A stretch of DNA of 12,513 nucleotides from Nitrososphaerota archaeon (GTDB lineage Archaea > Thermoproteota > Nitrososphaeria > Nitrososphaerales > Gagatemarchaeaceae): contig PLCG01000086.1 in assembly GCA_003135575.1 (NCBI GenBank), forward strand, positions 10,489 through 23,001, given 5' to 3'. The notes beneath the pieces are model-generated. The model worked only from the letters and a program-made list of their open reading frames with translations. It ran no database searches and was not told the DNA's origin. Positions 6,549 to 12,513 of the stretch are shown here, piece after piece. How positions within the stretch are numbered: the stretch's first letter is position 1; every line of letters begins with the position of its first letter. The translations under genes and the position numbers were made by a program.

Positions 6549-9410
6549 TTGCAGGGCAGCGGCGCAGGCGGAGCAGAGGAGGAGGCCAGGACTCGCGTTT
6601 CCTTCGGTCCCAGGGCAATATGGGTGCCCGTCGTCATCTTCGCCCTGATTGTCACGCTCTTCGCCGCATGGACGTTCCTGGAATGGTCCGTCGCGGAGCA
6701 CGTCTACTCGGCAAAGGCGGGCCTAGACTGGTTCGGAATCACGTTCTATCACGGCTACACCTTCATAGTAGGAGGGATCCTCGCCCTCCTCGTCATAAGT
6801 CCGCGGGTGGGCAAGAGCGACCTCAGCGGCCTCATGACGCTCCTGTCGACGAGGCGCTCGCCGTATGAGGAGTACCAGCGGCCCCTCCTCACCGAGATCA
6901 AGGCCGGCCCGTGGGTCTGGGGCCTGTGGCAGGTCGTGAAGTGGGCCCTCGTGTTCGGATACTTCGTCAGCAACCAGAGCTTCCCCCTCCTCGGCCCAAT
7001 CATGAACTCGGTGGCCATGCTGACCCAGGGGCTCGGCAGCTGGGCCGATGTCCCGCGGCTCCTCGCCCTGCCCCTCTTCCCCGCCTCCGGCAACGAGCTG
7101 ATCAGCCTGATGGCGACCATGGAGATCCAGTACAAGCTTGTCTACTACTTCGTCTCCGCCTTCCTGACCATCTTCGCGATCAGGATGATACTTCGCCTGA
7201 TGAAGAACCTCACCACCCGGGCGAGCAACGTGTGGATCCGGAACGTCCTGGCGGTCTTCGCGGCCATAATACTCTCGACCGTCATCGGCGCGCCCTACTG
7301 GTACATGGACGCCGCGACGCCTTACCTCTACGGTCTCGCGCTTGTAGTCTTCCTCTCTACGCTCGTCGCCTATTCGTACTTTGGGAAATTTAGGGCAGCG
7401 GTCATCCCCGGCCGCGGATTCTACCGGGCGATCGCCGTCGTCATAGTCGTCCTCCTGATCGTGCAGGCGGGAGCGCTCGCGTTCCTCTACTTCAACTGGA
7501 ACAACAACTACATCTCATACCAATGGAACCCAGGCGTCGACAAGCAGATCGCGGTTACCAGGTGGTCGGCCGGCATCCAGAACATCAACGTCTCCTCGAT
7601 TCTCAACCTGCCCACGAGCAACTCGTCGACCATCCTTAACGTGGTGAGGCAGTGGGACCAGCAGGCGGCCGCCGTCACGAATACGAAAGCCATCGGGGCC
7701 TACAACTGGATGGGCCTCGGCAGCTCCGAGATAGTCTACCTCAAGAACGCCGAATACTGGGTCTCGCCGACCACCCCGACCTATCCGGCTACAGACTGGA
7801 TCAGCGAGCACCTGATCTACACCCACGCAGCCAAGATACTCGTGATCAACACCTACAACGGCACTGAGATCCCGGTCACAAAGGCCTACGGCGTGCCCGC
7901 CGAGCCGCCGATCTACTACGGGGAAGGCGGGGGATTCGTGAACAACGTCTTCGTCCACGTCCCCGGATACGACGAAATCGGTAACGCCTCATACACCGGG
8001 GCCCCGGACTACAACCTGACGGGCTGGCAGAAGGGGATGTGGATGACATTCGCGGAGGGCCAGCTAGGGTTCGCGTTCTCCGGAGGCCCCATGCAGATGC
8101 TCTGGAACAGGAACGTCTTCGACAGGGTCCAGAGCGTCCTGATCCCGGGCCTGGTCGAGGACCCCGCCGCCTACCTCGCCAGCGACGGCAAGGGCATCTA
8201 CTACGTCGTCCAGATCTACATCGACCAACCGCTGCAGTCGGGGTTCGCCAAGAGCGACTACCTCCGCTTCTTGGGCGTCGCGCTCGTGAACGTCGCGGAC
8301 GGATCGATGAACTTTTACAACGTCTCGCACCTCGTCGGCACCGGCCCCTCGGACTTTATCACGAGCTTCTACTCGAACTTCTACAGCAGCTGGCAGACCC
8401 CCCCTGCGTGGCTCGTGCCGCAGCTCAGGTATCCCGAGCAGCTCATGGGCTCAGTGAGCGTCCCGGTCGGGCAGCTGGATTACGACTTCGCTTACCACGT
8501 CAACGACCCCTTCGTCTGGAGGTCGGGGTCGCAATTCTACCAGCGGCCGGTCAACACCTCGGTGCAATACATCCCGTGGGCGGAGGGCAACCAGACCTAC
8601 TTCGTCGCCACCCAGCTCGTGCACTACCAGAACGCGGCGAGCCAGAACCTCGCCGGCATGTACCTCGCCTACGGAGGCGCAAGGCTGGGCCAGATCTACC
8701 TCTACCAGAACCCGTCAAACTCAACGGTGCTCATCGGGCCTTCCGCCGCTGAGAACGCCCTCACGACTAACCAGCAGGTGAGGACCCAACTGACCCTCTT
8801 GCCCAACGGGCGGTTCGGGTCGTATCTGCTGTATTCTGTGGGAGGCGCGCTGACATACTTCGTCGCCTACTACCTCAACCCCGGCGCGTCGGGCGTCGTC
8901 ACGAAACTCCCGTTCATGACGGCGGTCAACCCGATCTCCGACCTCGTCGCCGTGGGGTCGTCCGCAGCTGATGCGTTCCACAACCTTCAAGGATTGACGG
9001 GGAATTCGTCTGCGCCCGCTGGCGGGAACGGGAACGGAGGAGGCCCGGTGACGACCACGACCACAAAGTCGACCACCACCATCACGTCGACTGCCGGAGG
9101 ACCTGCAGTAATCGGCACGCCAGGCCTCATATCGGCGATAACGAAGCTAACAGGGCCCTCGAATCTTAGTCTAGTTACCGCAACGACGGTGAACGCTGAC
9201 GTTTGGATAAACGTCGGGTTTGCCTCAATTGCTAATGTCGGAGTCAACGGCGCGGCGTCCGTGGTGAATGTGCTCGTCCAGCAATATGGCGCTGGAAGCG
9301 CCGGAGGAACGCTCTACTTATGGACCGACGCGAGTGGCTCCTTGAACGCGGGTCTCTTCCAGGTAAAGGGCGGGGTTACTGACCTTTACTACGTCACAAT
9401 AACGGCCTGA
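6549..9410 (+). CDS. UPF0182-family membrane protein with appended C-terminal domain
   Basis: The protein has 953 residues. Residues about 22-318 hold seven or so membrane helices (near 23-46, 61-85, 122-142, 194-218, 230-253, 258-279 and 293-317). A large extracellular part follows with landmarks of the UPF0182 family: VVRQWD (365-370), WISEHLIYTHAA (417-428), IYYGEGGG (455-462), MLWNRNVFDRVQSVLIPGL (517-535), PAWLVPQLRYPEQLM (619-633), DFAYHVNDPFVW (646-657) and GRFGSYLLYSVGGALTYF (754-771). No function is established for the family; it is found in actinobacteria, cyanobacteria and some archaea. After a Gly/Asn and Thr-rich linker (about 819-855) comes an extra beta-rich domain of about 98 residues whose codons end in A or T far more often than in the rest of the gene. 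The start is TTG, supported by a TATA box at leaderless distance. The end lies 3 bases from a convergent gene. Confidence 0.85.
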   Translation: MQGSGAGGAEEEARTRVSFGPRAIWVPVVIFALIVTLFAAWTFLEWSVAEHVYSAKAGLDWFGITFYHGYTFIVGGILALLVISPRVGKSDLSGLMTLLSTRRSPYEEYQRPLLTEIKAGPWVWGLWQVVKWALVFGYFVSNQSFPLLGPIMNSVAMLTQGLGSWADVPRLLALPLFPASGNELISLMATMEIQYKLVYYFVSAFLTIFAIRMILRLMKNLTTRASNVWIRNVLAVFAAIILSTVIGAPYWYMDAATPYLYGLALVVFLSTLVAYSYFGKFRAAVIPGRGFYRAIAVVIVVLLIVQAGALAFLYFNWNNNYISYQWNPGVDKQIAVTRWSAGIQNINVSSILNLPTSNSSTILNVVRQWDQQAAAVTNTKAIGAYNWMGLGSSEIVYLKNAEYWVSPTTPTYPATDWISEHLIYTHAAKILVINTYNGTEIPVTKAYGVPAEPPIYYGEGGGFVNNVFVHVPGYDEIGNASYTGAPDYNLTGWQKGMWMTFAEGQLGFAFSGGPMQMLWNRNVFDRVQSVLIPGLVEDPAAYLASDGKGIYYVVQIYIDQPLQSGFAKSDYLRFLGVALVNVADGSMNFYNVSHLVGTGPSDFITSFYSNFYSSWQTPPAWLVPQLRYPEQLMGSVSVPVGQLDYDFAYHVNDPFVWRSGSQFYQRPVNTSVQYIPWAEGNQTYFVATQLVHYQNAASQNLAGMYLAYGGARLGQIYLYQNPSNSTVLIGPSAAENALTTNQQVRTQLTLLPNGRFGSYLLYSVGGALTYFVAYYLNPGASGVVTKLPFMTAVNPISDLVAVGSSAADAFHNLQGLTGNSSAPAGGNGNGGGPVTTTTTKSTTTITSTAGGPAVIGTPGLISAITKLTGPSNLSLVTATTVNADVWINVGFASIANVGVNGAASVVNVLVQQYGAGSAGGTLYLWTDASGSLNAGLFQVKGGVTDLYYVTITA
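9006..9113 (+). other. low-complexity Gly/Asn and Thr-rich linker segment inside the UPF0182 gene
   Basis: This segment encodes GGNGNGGG and then VTTTTTKSTTTITST, about 36 residues. Thr-rich linkers of this sort are common in archaeal surface proteins, where they often carry O-linked sugars. It separates the conserved family domain from the C-terminal domain with different codon usage. Confidence 0.7.
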
Positions 9411-9413
9411 GCT

Positions 9414-9752
9414 TCAGCGGCGCGCTATCACGAGGACCGCCGCCGCGACGATGACCAGCAGCGCAATCACGACGAAACGGAGGACTCCGTTCCTCTCCCA
9501 GATTATCAGGCTCGCGTTTAGCTGACTGATGGGGTTCCGCGAGTTGAGCATCCCGACCAACTGAAGGGCCTCTTCGTAGATGAACTTTCCGCCGTCGACC
9601 TTGACGAGCCCGTCGCGGGAGAGGGCAAACGTGTGGCCCTTGATGGCAAGCGGGAACCTCGACCCGCCTTTGAACCAGTTCTGGAACTCTTCCTTGCTCA
9701 CGAGTCTTGACGGTCGCGCGCTCCCAGAAAAAGCTTTGTTTCGAGCGCCCAT
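9414..9752 (-). CDS. small protein with C-terminal membrane anchor, unknown function
   Basis: This 112-residue protein starts at ATG 9752. A soluble, basic N-terminal part includes SKEEFQNWFKGG (19-30) and strand-like stretches FPLAIKGHTFALSRDGLVKV (33-52), and a helix follows (58-70). One strongly hydrophobic helix at residues 89-110 (VLRFVVIALLVIVAAAVLVI) ends in two Arg. The layout suggests a tail-anchored protein facing the cytoplasm. No family is recognised. The gene is convergent with the UPF0182 gene, ending 3 bases from it, so the two cannot share a promoter. No clear TATA box or Shine-Dalgarno site was found upstream. Absence of stop codons, sensible composition and clean membrane topology support it as real. 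Confidence 0.65.
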   Translation of the reverse strand: MGARNKAFSGSARPSRLVSKEEFQNWFKGGSRFPLAIKGHTFALSRDGLVKVDGGKFIYEEALQLVGMLNSRNPISQLNASLIIWERNGVLRFVVIALLVIVAAAVLVIARR

Positions 9753-9806
9753 CCTCGGGATTTGACGCGCGGATTTGGCCGTCGGATTGAGGCAGTTTCT
9801 TGCGGC

Positions 9807-9832
9807 GATTCTCTAAAGATTTGGGAAGAATC
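9807..9832. promoter_or_regulatory. possible operator: inverted repeat upstream of the zinc-finger/winged-helix operon
   Basis: GATTCT (9807-9812) and AGAATC (9827-9832) form six-base inverted arms with a 14-base spacer. The element ends 12 bases before the TATA box, where archaeal activators or repressors often bind. Arms this short can occur by chance. Confidence 0.25.
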
Positions 9833-9844
9833 TCGGAAATCCAC

Positions 9845-9850
9845 TATATA
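9845..9850 (+). promoter_or_regulatory. TATA box of the three-gene regulatory operon
   Basis: TATATA in CCACTATATACTC, with purine-rich GGAAAT just upstream as a possible BRE, is the best TATA box in the window. It is centred about 39 bases before the ATG at 9887, giving a predicted leader of roughly 10-15 bases. Confidence 0.6.
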
Positions 9851-9886
9851 CTCAATCGCGCTTCTTGAGATGTCAGGCGAAAAAGA

Positions 9887-10177
9887 ATGTCACGCAAAAT
9901 CGCGGCGGCCTTCGGCGAGTCGCTGAAGTCCAGATTCGTTCCTGTCCGACTCCTTGTGCCAGCTCACTCATGCGCCCAGCGCATCCAAACCTCGCTCGAG
10001 GGTCTCGGCGGCGCCTCGAACTTGCTTCTCTTGTCAGGGGTAGGGGCGAACTTCGTGCTCACCTACCTCACCGGGGCGATCATCGACAGCGGCCTGAGCC
10101 TGGCCTCCAGAGAAGGCTCGCGCCAGACGGACTCCGGCTTTGGTAACGGTCTTGTGAGCGGAGTCGAGGTCCTATGA
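9887..10177 (+). CDS. small protein of unknown function, first gene of an ATGA-coupled operon
   Basis: The 96-residue product has a basic N-terminus (MSRKIAAAFGESLKSRF) and one moderately hydrophobic stretch around residues 45-66 (NLLLLSGVGANFVLTYLTGA), perhaps a membrane or amphipathic segment. The C-terminus is Gly/Ser-rich. No family is recognised. Reality is supported by a good TATA box upstream and by its stop codon overlapping the next start as ATGA at 10174-10177, which implies translational coupling. Coding character is otherwise weak, so this could be a spurious frame in a long leader. Confidence 0.45.
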   Translation: MSRKIAAAFGESLKSRFVPVRLLVPAHSCAQRIQTSLEGLGGASNLLLLSGVGANFVLTYLTGAIIDSGLSLASREGSRQTDSGFGNGLVSGVEVL

Positions 10178-10386
10178 GCCACCATCTGCCGAAGACCCAG
10201 CGCCACCAGCAGACGCAGCAAAGATGCACCGTCTGCATGCTATTCCAGAGCATGGGGAGGGCCCAATATCGCTCGTCCTACGACCGCAAGATGTATCTTC
10301 ACCATTTGCAGACTGCCCACGGAGTCCAGCTCACCGGAGAGCGCGCGAACCCGGTCGACGCGAGAGGAGCCGTGCTGAAGCGATGA
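10174..10386 (+). CDS. small zinc-finger-like protein (70 aa)
   Basis: The 70-residue product holds a CTVC pair (Cys18, Cys21) and, after a basic/aromatic stretch, a helix KMYLHHLQTAHG with His43, His44 and His49. This is the arrangement of a C2H2 finger with a longer loop (C-x2-C-x21 or 22-H-x4 or 5-H), and the helix ending is typical of C2H2 domains. Flanks are rich in Gln, Arg and Lys, suggesting nucleic-acid binding. The start ATG overlaps the previous stop (ATGA), and a GAGGT Shine-Dalgarno-like site sits three bases upstream. Its own stop overlaps the ATG of the double winged-helix regulator in the same way. The long finger loop makes zinc binding probable rather than certain. Confidence 0.62.
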   Translation: MSHHLPKTQRHQQTQQRCTVCMLFQSMGRAQYRSSYDRKMYLHHLQTAHGVQLTGERANPVDARGAVLKR

Positions 10387-11147
10387 GCAAGAGCCCGAAC
10401 GTGACCCCTCGGGCGCTCGAGGCGTCCCCCTGGGGACCGCAGAGCATGCAGCTCGATGGGCGGAGAGGATTTCCTGGCTCAAGCCCGTGGGCATCGTCAG
10501 CAAGACAGGTTCCTCGCTTTGAGGCGCTTCCGTCATCGAACGTGATCGAGGCCAAGTCGGGCCTGACCCGGAGAGGCGTGGTCTACGGTTACATCAGGTC
10601 GCATCCCGGTGCCCACGTCCGCGGGATCGCCAAGGACCTTCGCCTTGCGAACGGCGACCTTCAATATCACATCTACTGGCTCGAGAAGAAGGGCTTCGTG
10701 AAGACGAAGAGGAACGGGTTCTACAGGTTCGTCTATCCCACGATGGTCTTCCAGGAGACACAAGAGGTCCTGCTCAGCGTCCTCTACCAGGAGACGCCGC
10801 GGGAAATCCTCCTCTGCCTGCTGCACGACCCGAGGATCACGCAGGGAGACCTCGCAAGGAGCCTGAGGCACTCGCAGCCCACCATATCGTGGCACATCGA
10901 GAGGCTCATCCTGAACGGCTTGGTCGCCAAGGAGAGGACGCCCAGGGGGACAGTCTACAAGCTCATCGCAAACCGCGACGAGATCACGAGTTTCGTCAAG
11001 ACCTACCACCCGGAAGTCTGGAGGAGGTGGTCTGGCAGGCTCGCTCACGTCGTGGTCGCCGTGGGAGGGAGACACGTTGGCAAAGGGGGGCCAGTCCAAC
11101 GGGCGGGGCCGCTGCCTCCTCCGGTGGTCGAACGGTTTGGAAGCTGA
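10383..11147 (+). CDS. double winged-helix transcriptional regulator
   Basis: The 254-residue product has a low-complexity N-terminal stretch (1-55) followed by two winged-helix DNA-binding domains. The first (about 62-120) reads RGVVYGYIRSHPGAHVRGIA, then a recognition helix NGDLQYHIYWLEKKGFV and a wing NGFYRFVYP. The second (about 137-197) reads PREILLCLLHDPRITQGDLA, then the helix SQPTISWHIERLILNGLV and a wing GTVYKLI. Tandem winged helices of this MarR/ArsR-like sort are common in archaeal one-component regulators; no ligand-binding domain is visible. The reading frame is open back to 10224, but the ATG at 10383 overlaps the upstream stop codon (ATGA) and the extension only mirrors the zinc-finger gene in another frame, so 10383 is chosen. 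The last 40 or so residues are Gly/Pro/Val-rich and unlike any domain. Confidence 0.82.
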   Translation: MSKSPNVTPRALEASPWGPQSMQLDGRRGFPGSSPWASSARQVPRFEALPSSNVIEAKSGLTRRGVVYGYIRSHPGAHVRGIAKDLRLANGDLQYHIYWLEKKGFVKTKRNGFYRFVYPTMVFQETQEVLLSVLYQETPREILLCLLHDPRITQGDLARSLRHSQPTISWHIERLILNGLVAKERTPRGTVYKLIANRDEITSFVKTYHPEVWRRWSGRLAHVVVAVGGRHVGKGGPVQRAGPLPPPVVERFGS

Positions 11148-11190
11148 TGACACAACCTCTCCCGAGACCCTCTCGCCCCGCCAAGCAAGC

Positions 11191-11198
11191 AATAATAT
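11191..11198 (+). promoter_or_regulatory. TATA-like box of the ArsR-like gene
   Basis: AATAATAT is centred about 36 bases before the ATG at 11231 and stands out in a G/C-rich background. Transcription would start around 11220, leaving a leader of about 10 bases. It suggests the ArsR-like gene is not only read from the upstream operon. Confidence 0.5.
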
Positions 11199-11230
11199 CG
11201 GTTGGGCCGAGGGATGCCCCAGTAGTCACG

Positions 11231-11530
11231 ATGGACTCGTTCGAGCGGCTCCTGTGGTGGCTCTTCGCCGGGAGCGCGGGCGCGAAGACGAGGGCGCTCG
11301 TCCTCTACAACCTGAGGGACCAACCAAAGAACGCGCAGCAGCTCTCGCAGTCGCTGCACCTGGACTACACGACAGTGAGGCACCACCTGAAGGTCCTTGA
11401 GAACAACAAGATCGTCCTCGCCGAAGGCGACAAGTACGGACGCGTCTACTTCGTCTCGGAGACGATGGAGGCCCACTGGCCCACGCTCGAAGGGATCCTG
11501 AAGCGCGCACGCGGAAGGACGAAGAACTGA
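11231..11530 (+). CDS. ArsR-like single winged-helix transcriptional regulator
   Basis: The 99-residue product is one winged-helix domain: KTRALVLYNLRDQPKNAQQL (19-38), the recognition helix LDYTTVRHHLKVLENNKIV (44-62) and a wing KYGRVYFVS (68-76), then a short C-terminal helix. The helix pattern TTVRHHLKVLEN is typical of the ArsR superfamily. There are no Cys pairs, so metal sensing of the classical ArsR type is not indicated. The frame is open back to 10889, inside the previous gene, but the ATG at 11231 follows a TATA-like box and begins just before the domain. The membrane-protein gene starts 14 bases after the stop, so the two probably form an operon, a common layout in which a membrane protein works with a small regulator. 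Confidence 0.82.
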   Translation: MDSFERLLWWLFAGSAGAKTRALVLYNLRDQPKNAQQLSQSLHLDYTTVRHHLKVLENNKIVLAEGDKYGRVYFVSETMEAHWPTLEGILKRARGRTKN

Positions 11531-11544
11531 GAGGCTGACAAAAA

Positions 11545-12018
11545 TTGGAAACAAACAACAACAATAGCGGAATCAATCAACCTGCCGTCGGACCCAAAAA
11601 GTCCATGGTAGGAAAGCTCTGGGTAGTGGTAGTGCTGCTCGGCAGTCTAGTCTCGGGAGTGATCCTGTCGGACCTCTCCACGATGCCGGACGAGGGCAGG
11701 CCCAACTTTTTCCGCGGGGCACCGTACTTCAACCCGGACCCTACCATCCGCCTGCACATCATCCTGACCACCGTGGAGGTCGGGCTCCTTCTCGCCCTCG
11801 TGGTGATTTACCTGAAAATCTACGCGGAGACAAAGGCGAACTTCGCTCTGGGCCTTGTCATAGTCCTCGGCTCGCTGCTCCTCCAGACGATCTTCTCGTA
11901 CCCGCTCGTCCTTGGGCTCGAGGGACCGGTGCTGTTCGTGCAAGGCAGGCTCCCGACTGTCGCGGACATCCTGACCATCAGCGCCTACACCGTCTTCCTC
12001 TATCTTAGCCTGGAGTGA
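11545..12018 (+). CDS. four-helix membrane protein paired with the ArsR-like regulator
   Basis: The 157-residue product starts at TTG 11545, with a GAGG site 10 bases upstream. A polar N-terminus (METNNNNSGIN) precedes four predicted membrane helices near residues 24-43, 70-92, 99-124 and 138-156. A loop between helices 1 and 2 (about 44-69) is Pro/Asp-rich with RPNFFRGAPYFNPDP. No family is recognised. It lies 14 bases after the ArsR-like gene on the same strand and is probably co-transcribed with it. It could be a membrane sensor or anchor for the regulator, or simply its target gene; neither is shown. An ATG at residue 21 is an alternative start, just before helix 1. Confidence 0.68.
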   Translation: METNNNNSGINQPAVGPKKSMVGKLWVVVVLLGSLVSGVILSDLSTMPDEGRPNFFRGAPYFNPDPTIRLHIILTTVEVGLLLALVVIYLKIYAETKANFALGLVIVLGSLLLQTIFSYPLVLGLEGPVLFVQGRLPTVADILTISAYTVFLYLSLE

Positions 12019-12067
12019 GGGAGGGCCATGGCCCACCCGGTGGCATCGAGCGGGTAGCGACTAGCGA

Positions 12068-12481
12068 CTAGAGGGTGACGGATATTGCGGTCGGCGCAGA
12101 CATTGCCGTGCCGCTAGGAAGCTCCGCGAATATGCTCGCGGTGTAAGCGCCGCTCTGGACGCCGTATATGACGATAAAGGCGGTTGAGTTCGTTCCAGAC
12201 GCCACGCTCGAAACCGAACCCACATTGATGTATGCGGTTTGTCCGACGCTATTGTGCAGAACCACGAACACCAATCCAAGAGGAATTGTCACGTTGACAT
12301 TATTCAGGTAGGTGACCTTCGCAGTCGGATTGCCGTTGAGAACGGAAACAGTCGGTTGACCGACTACCGTCCAGCCCGTGGTGCTTCCGGTGAAAGGCGC
12401 GGCCATCGCCGGAGCGACAGTGCTTGGTAGCAGAAGAAGCGCGAGCGAAATCACAGCAGAAACCACGTAACGCCGGTTCAT
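12068..12481 (-). CDS. small secreted protein with signal peptide, unknown function
   Basis: The 137-residue product begins with a clear Sec signal: MNRRYVV, a hydrophobic core SAVISLALLLLPS and a likely cleavage site after AMA (residue 27). The mature part is rich in Val, Thr, Ser, Gly and Asn with regularly spaced beta strands (for example KVTYLNNVNVTIPLGLVFVV and TAFIVIYGV), suggesting one Ig-like or similar beta-sandwich domain at the cell surface. No Cys is present. The start ATG at 12481 has a TATA-like box at leaderless distance. The gene is convergent with the four-helix membrane protein. Codons ending in A or T are much commoner than in the metabolic genes of this window. No family is recognised. 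Confidence 0.7.
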   Translation of the reverse strand: MNRRYVVSAVISLALLLLPSTVAPAMAAPFTGSTTGWTVVGQPTVSVLNGNPTAKVTYLNNVNVTIPLGLVFVVLHNSVGQTAYINVGSVSSVASGTNSTAFIVIYGVQSGAYTASIFAELPSGTAMSAPTAISVTL

Positions 12482-12503
12482 GAGTTGCGTAGAATCCGAC
12501 CCC

Positions 12504-12511
12504 GATTTAGC
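12504..12511 (-). promoter_or_regulatory. TATA-like box of the small secreted protein gene
   Basis: On the minus strand GCTAAATC is centred about 26 bases before the ATG at 12481, the distance expected for a leaderless archaeal transcript. The sequence between has no Shine-Dalgarno site. It lies close to the window edge. Confidence 0.35.
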
Positions 12512-12513
12512 AC

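Noticed and set aside
9870..9926. Possible 18-codon leaderless frame starting 22 bases after the TATATA box
   Set aside because: It has no recognisable features and overlaps the better-supported start at 9887; the TATA spacing alone is not enough.
10224..10382. Upstream extension of the double winged-helix protein
   Set aside because: It runs inside the zinc-finger-like gene in another frame; the ATGA overlap at 10383 is the more natural start.
10889..11230. Long N-terminal extension of the ArsR-like gene into the upstream regulator
   Set aside because: It overlaps a real winged-helix gene in another frame and contains a TATA-like box; the domain starts just after the ATG at 11231.
12023..12034. 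Perfect 12-base palindrome GGGCCATGGCCC after the four-helix membrane gene
   Set aside because: It has no loop and no T-tract, and a short G/C palindrome is expected by chance in this composition.
12055..12070. Tandem TAGCGAC copies at the end of the secreted-protein gene
   Set aside because: Only two short copies, with no flanking structure to suggest a function.
1..12513. tRNA, rRNA, CRISPR, insertion-sequence ends or attachment sites
   Set aside because: None was seen on either strand by eye: no regular spaced repeats, no transposase motifs and no cloverleaf-like stretch.

Overview
The window looks archaeal. Coding is dense and G+C-rich, and most codons end in G or C. Several starts have no Shine-Dalgarno sequence but sit about 26-30 bases downstream of an A/T-rich TATA-like box, as expected for leaderless archaeal transcripts. 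The few clear Shine-Dalgarno sites resemble AGGAGGTGA. Gene content agrees: single-finger C2H2 proteins, winged-helix regulators, an acyl-CoA mutase split into two polypeptides, and secreted Thr/Ser-rich proteins. A soil or thermal lineage of Thermoproteota/Nitrososphaeria type is possible, but nothing here fixes the phylum. No RNA gene, CRISPR array, insertion sequence or origin was seen, and no gene-free stretch exceeds 300 bases.

Left part (1-4920) is a coenzyme-B12-dependent acyl-CoA mutase locus. It holds the G-protein chaperone MeaB (minus strand, cut by the left edge), a divergently transcribed biotin-protein-ligase-like protein that seems to have lost key catalytic residues, the mutase large subunit, and the separate cobalamin-binding small subunit. 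The two subunit genes are separated by an opposite-strand pair: a histidine phosphatase and a 43-residue C2H2 zinc-finger protein. The two residues that best separate methylmalonyl-CoA mutase from isobutyryl-CoA mutase are Phe and Gln here, so the enzyme is probably isobutyryl-CoA-mutase-like.

Middle part (4967-9752) is cell-envelope material: a membrane-anchored, streptogramin-lyase-like beta-propeller, a 953-residue membrane protein of the UPF0182 family with an extra C-terminal domain, and a convergent small protein with a C-terminal membrane anchor.

Right part (9887-12481) is mainly regulatory. Three genes joined by ATGA stop/start overlaps encode an unknown small protein, a zinc-finger-like protein and a double winged-helix regulator. 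They are followed by an ArsR-like regulator with its own promoter-like box, a four-helix membrane protein probably in the same operon, and a convergent small secreted protein.

The strongest leads are the isobutyryl-type active site, the apparently inactive biotin-ligase relative beside it, the tiny zinc-finger gene, the zinc-finger/double-winged-helix operon, and the UPF0182 protein whose C-terminal domain has different codon usage from its body.
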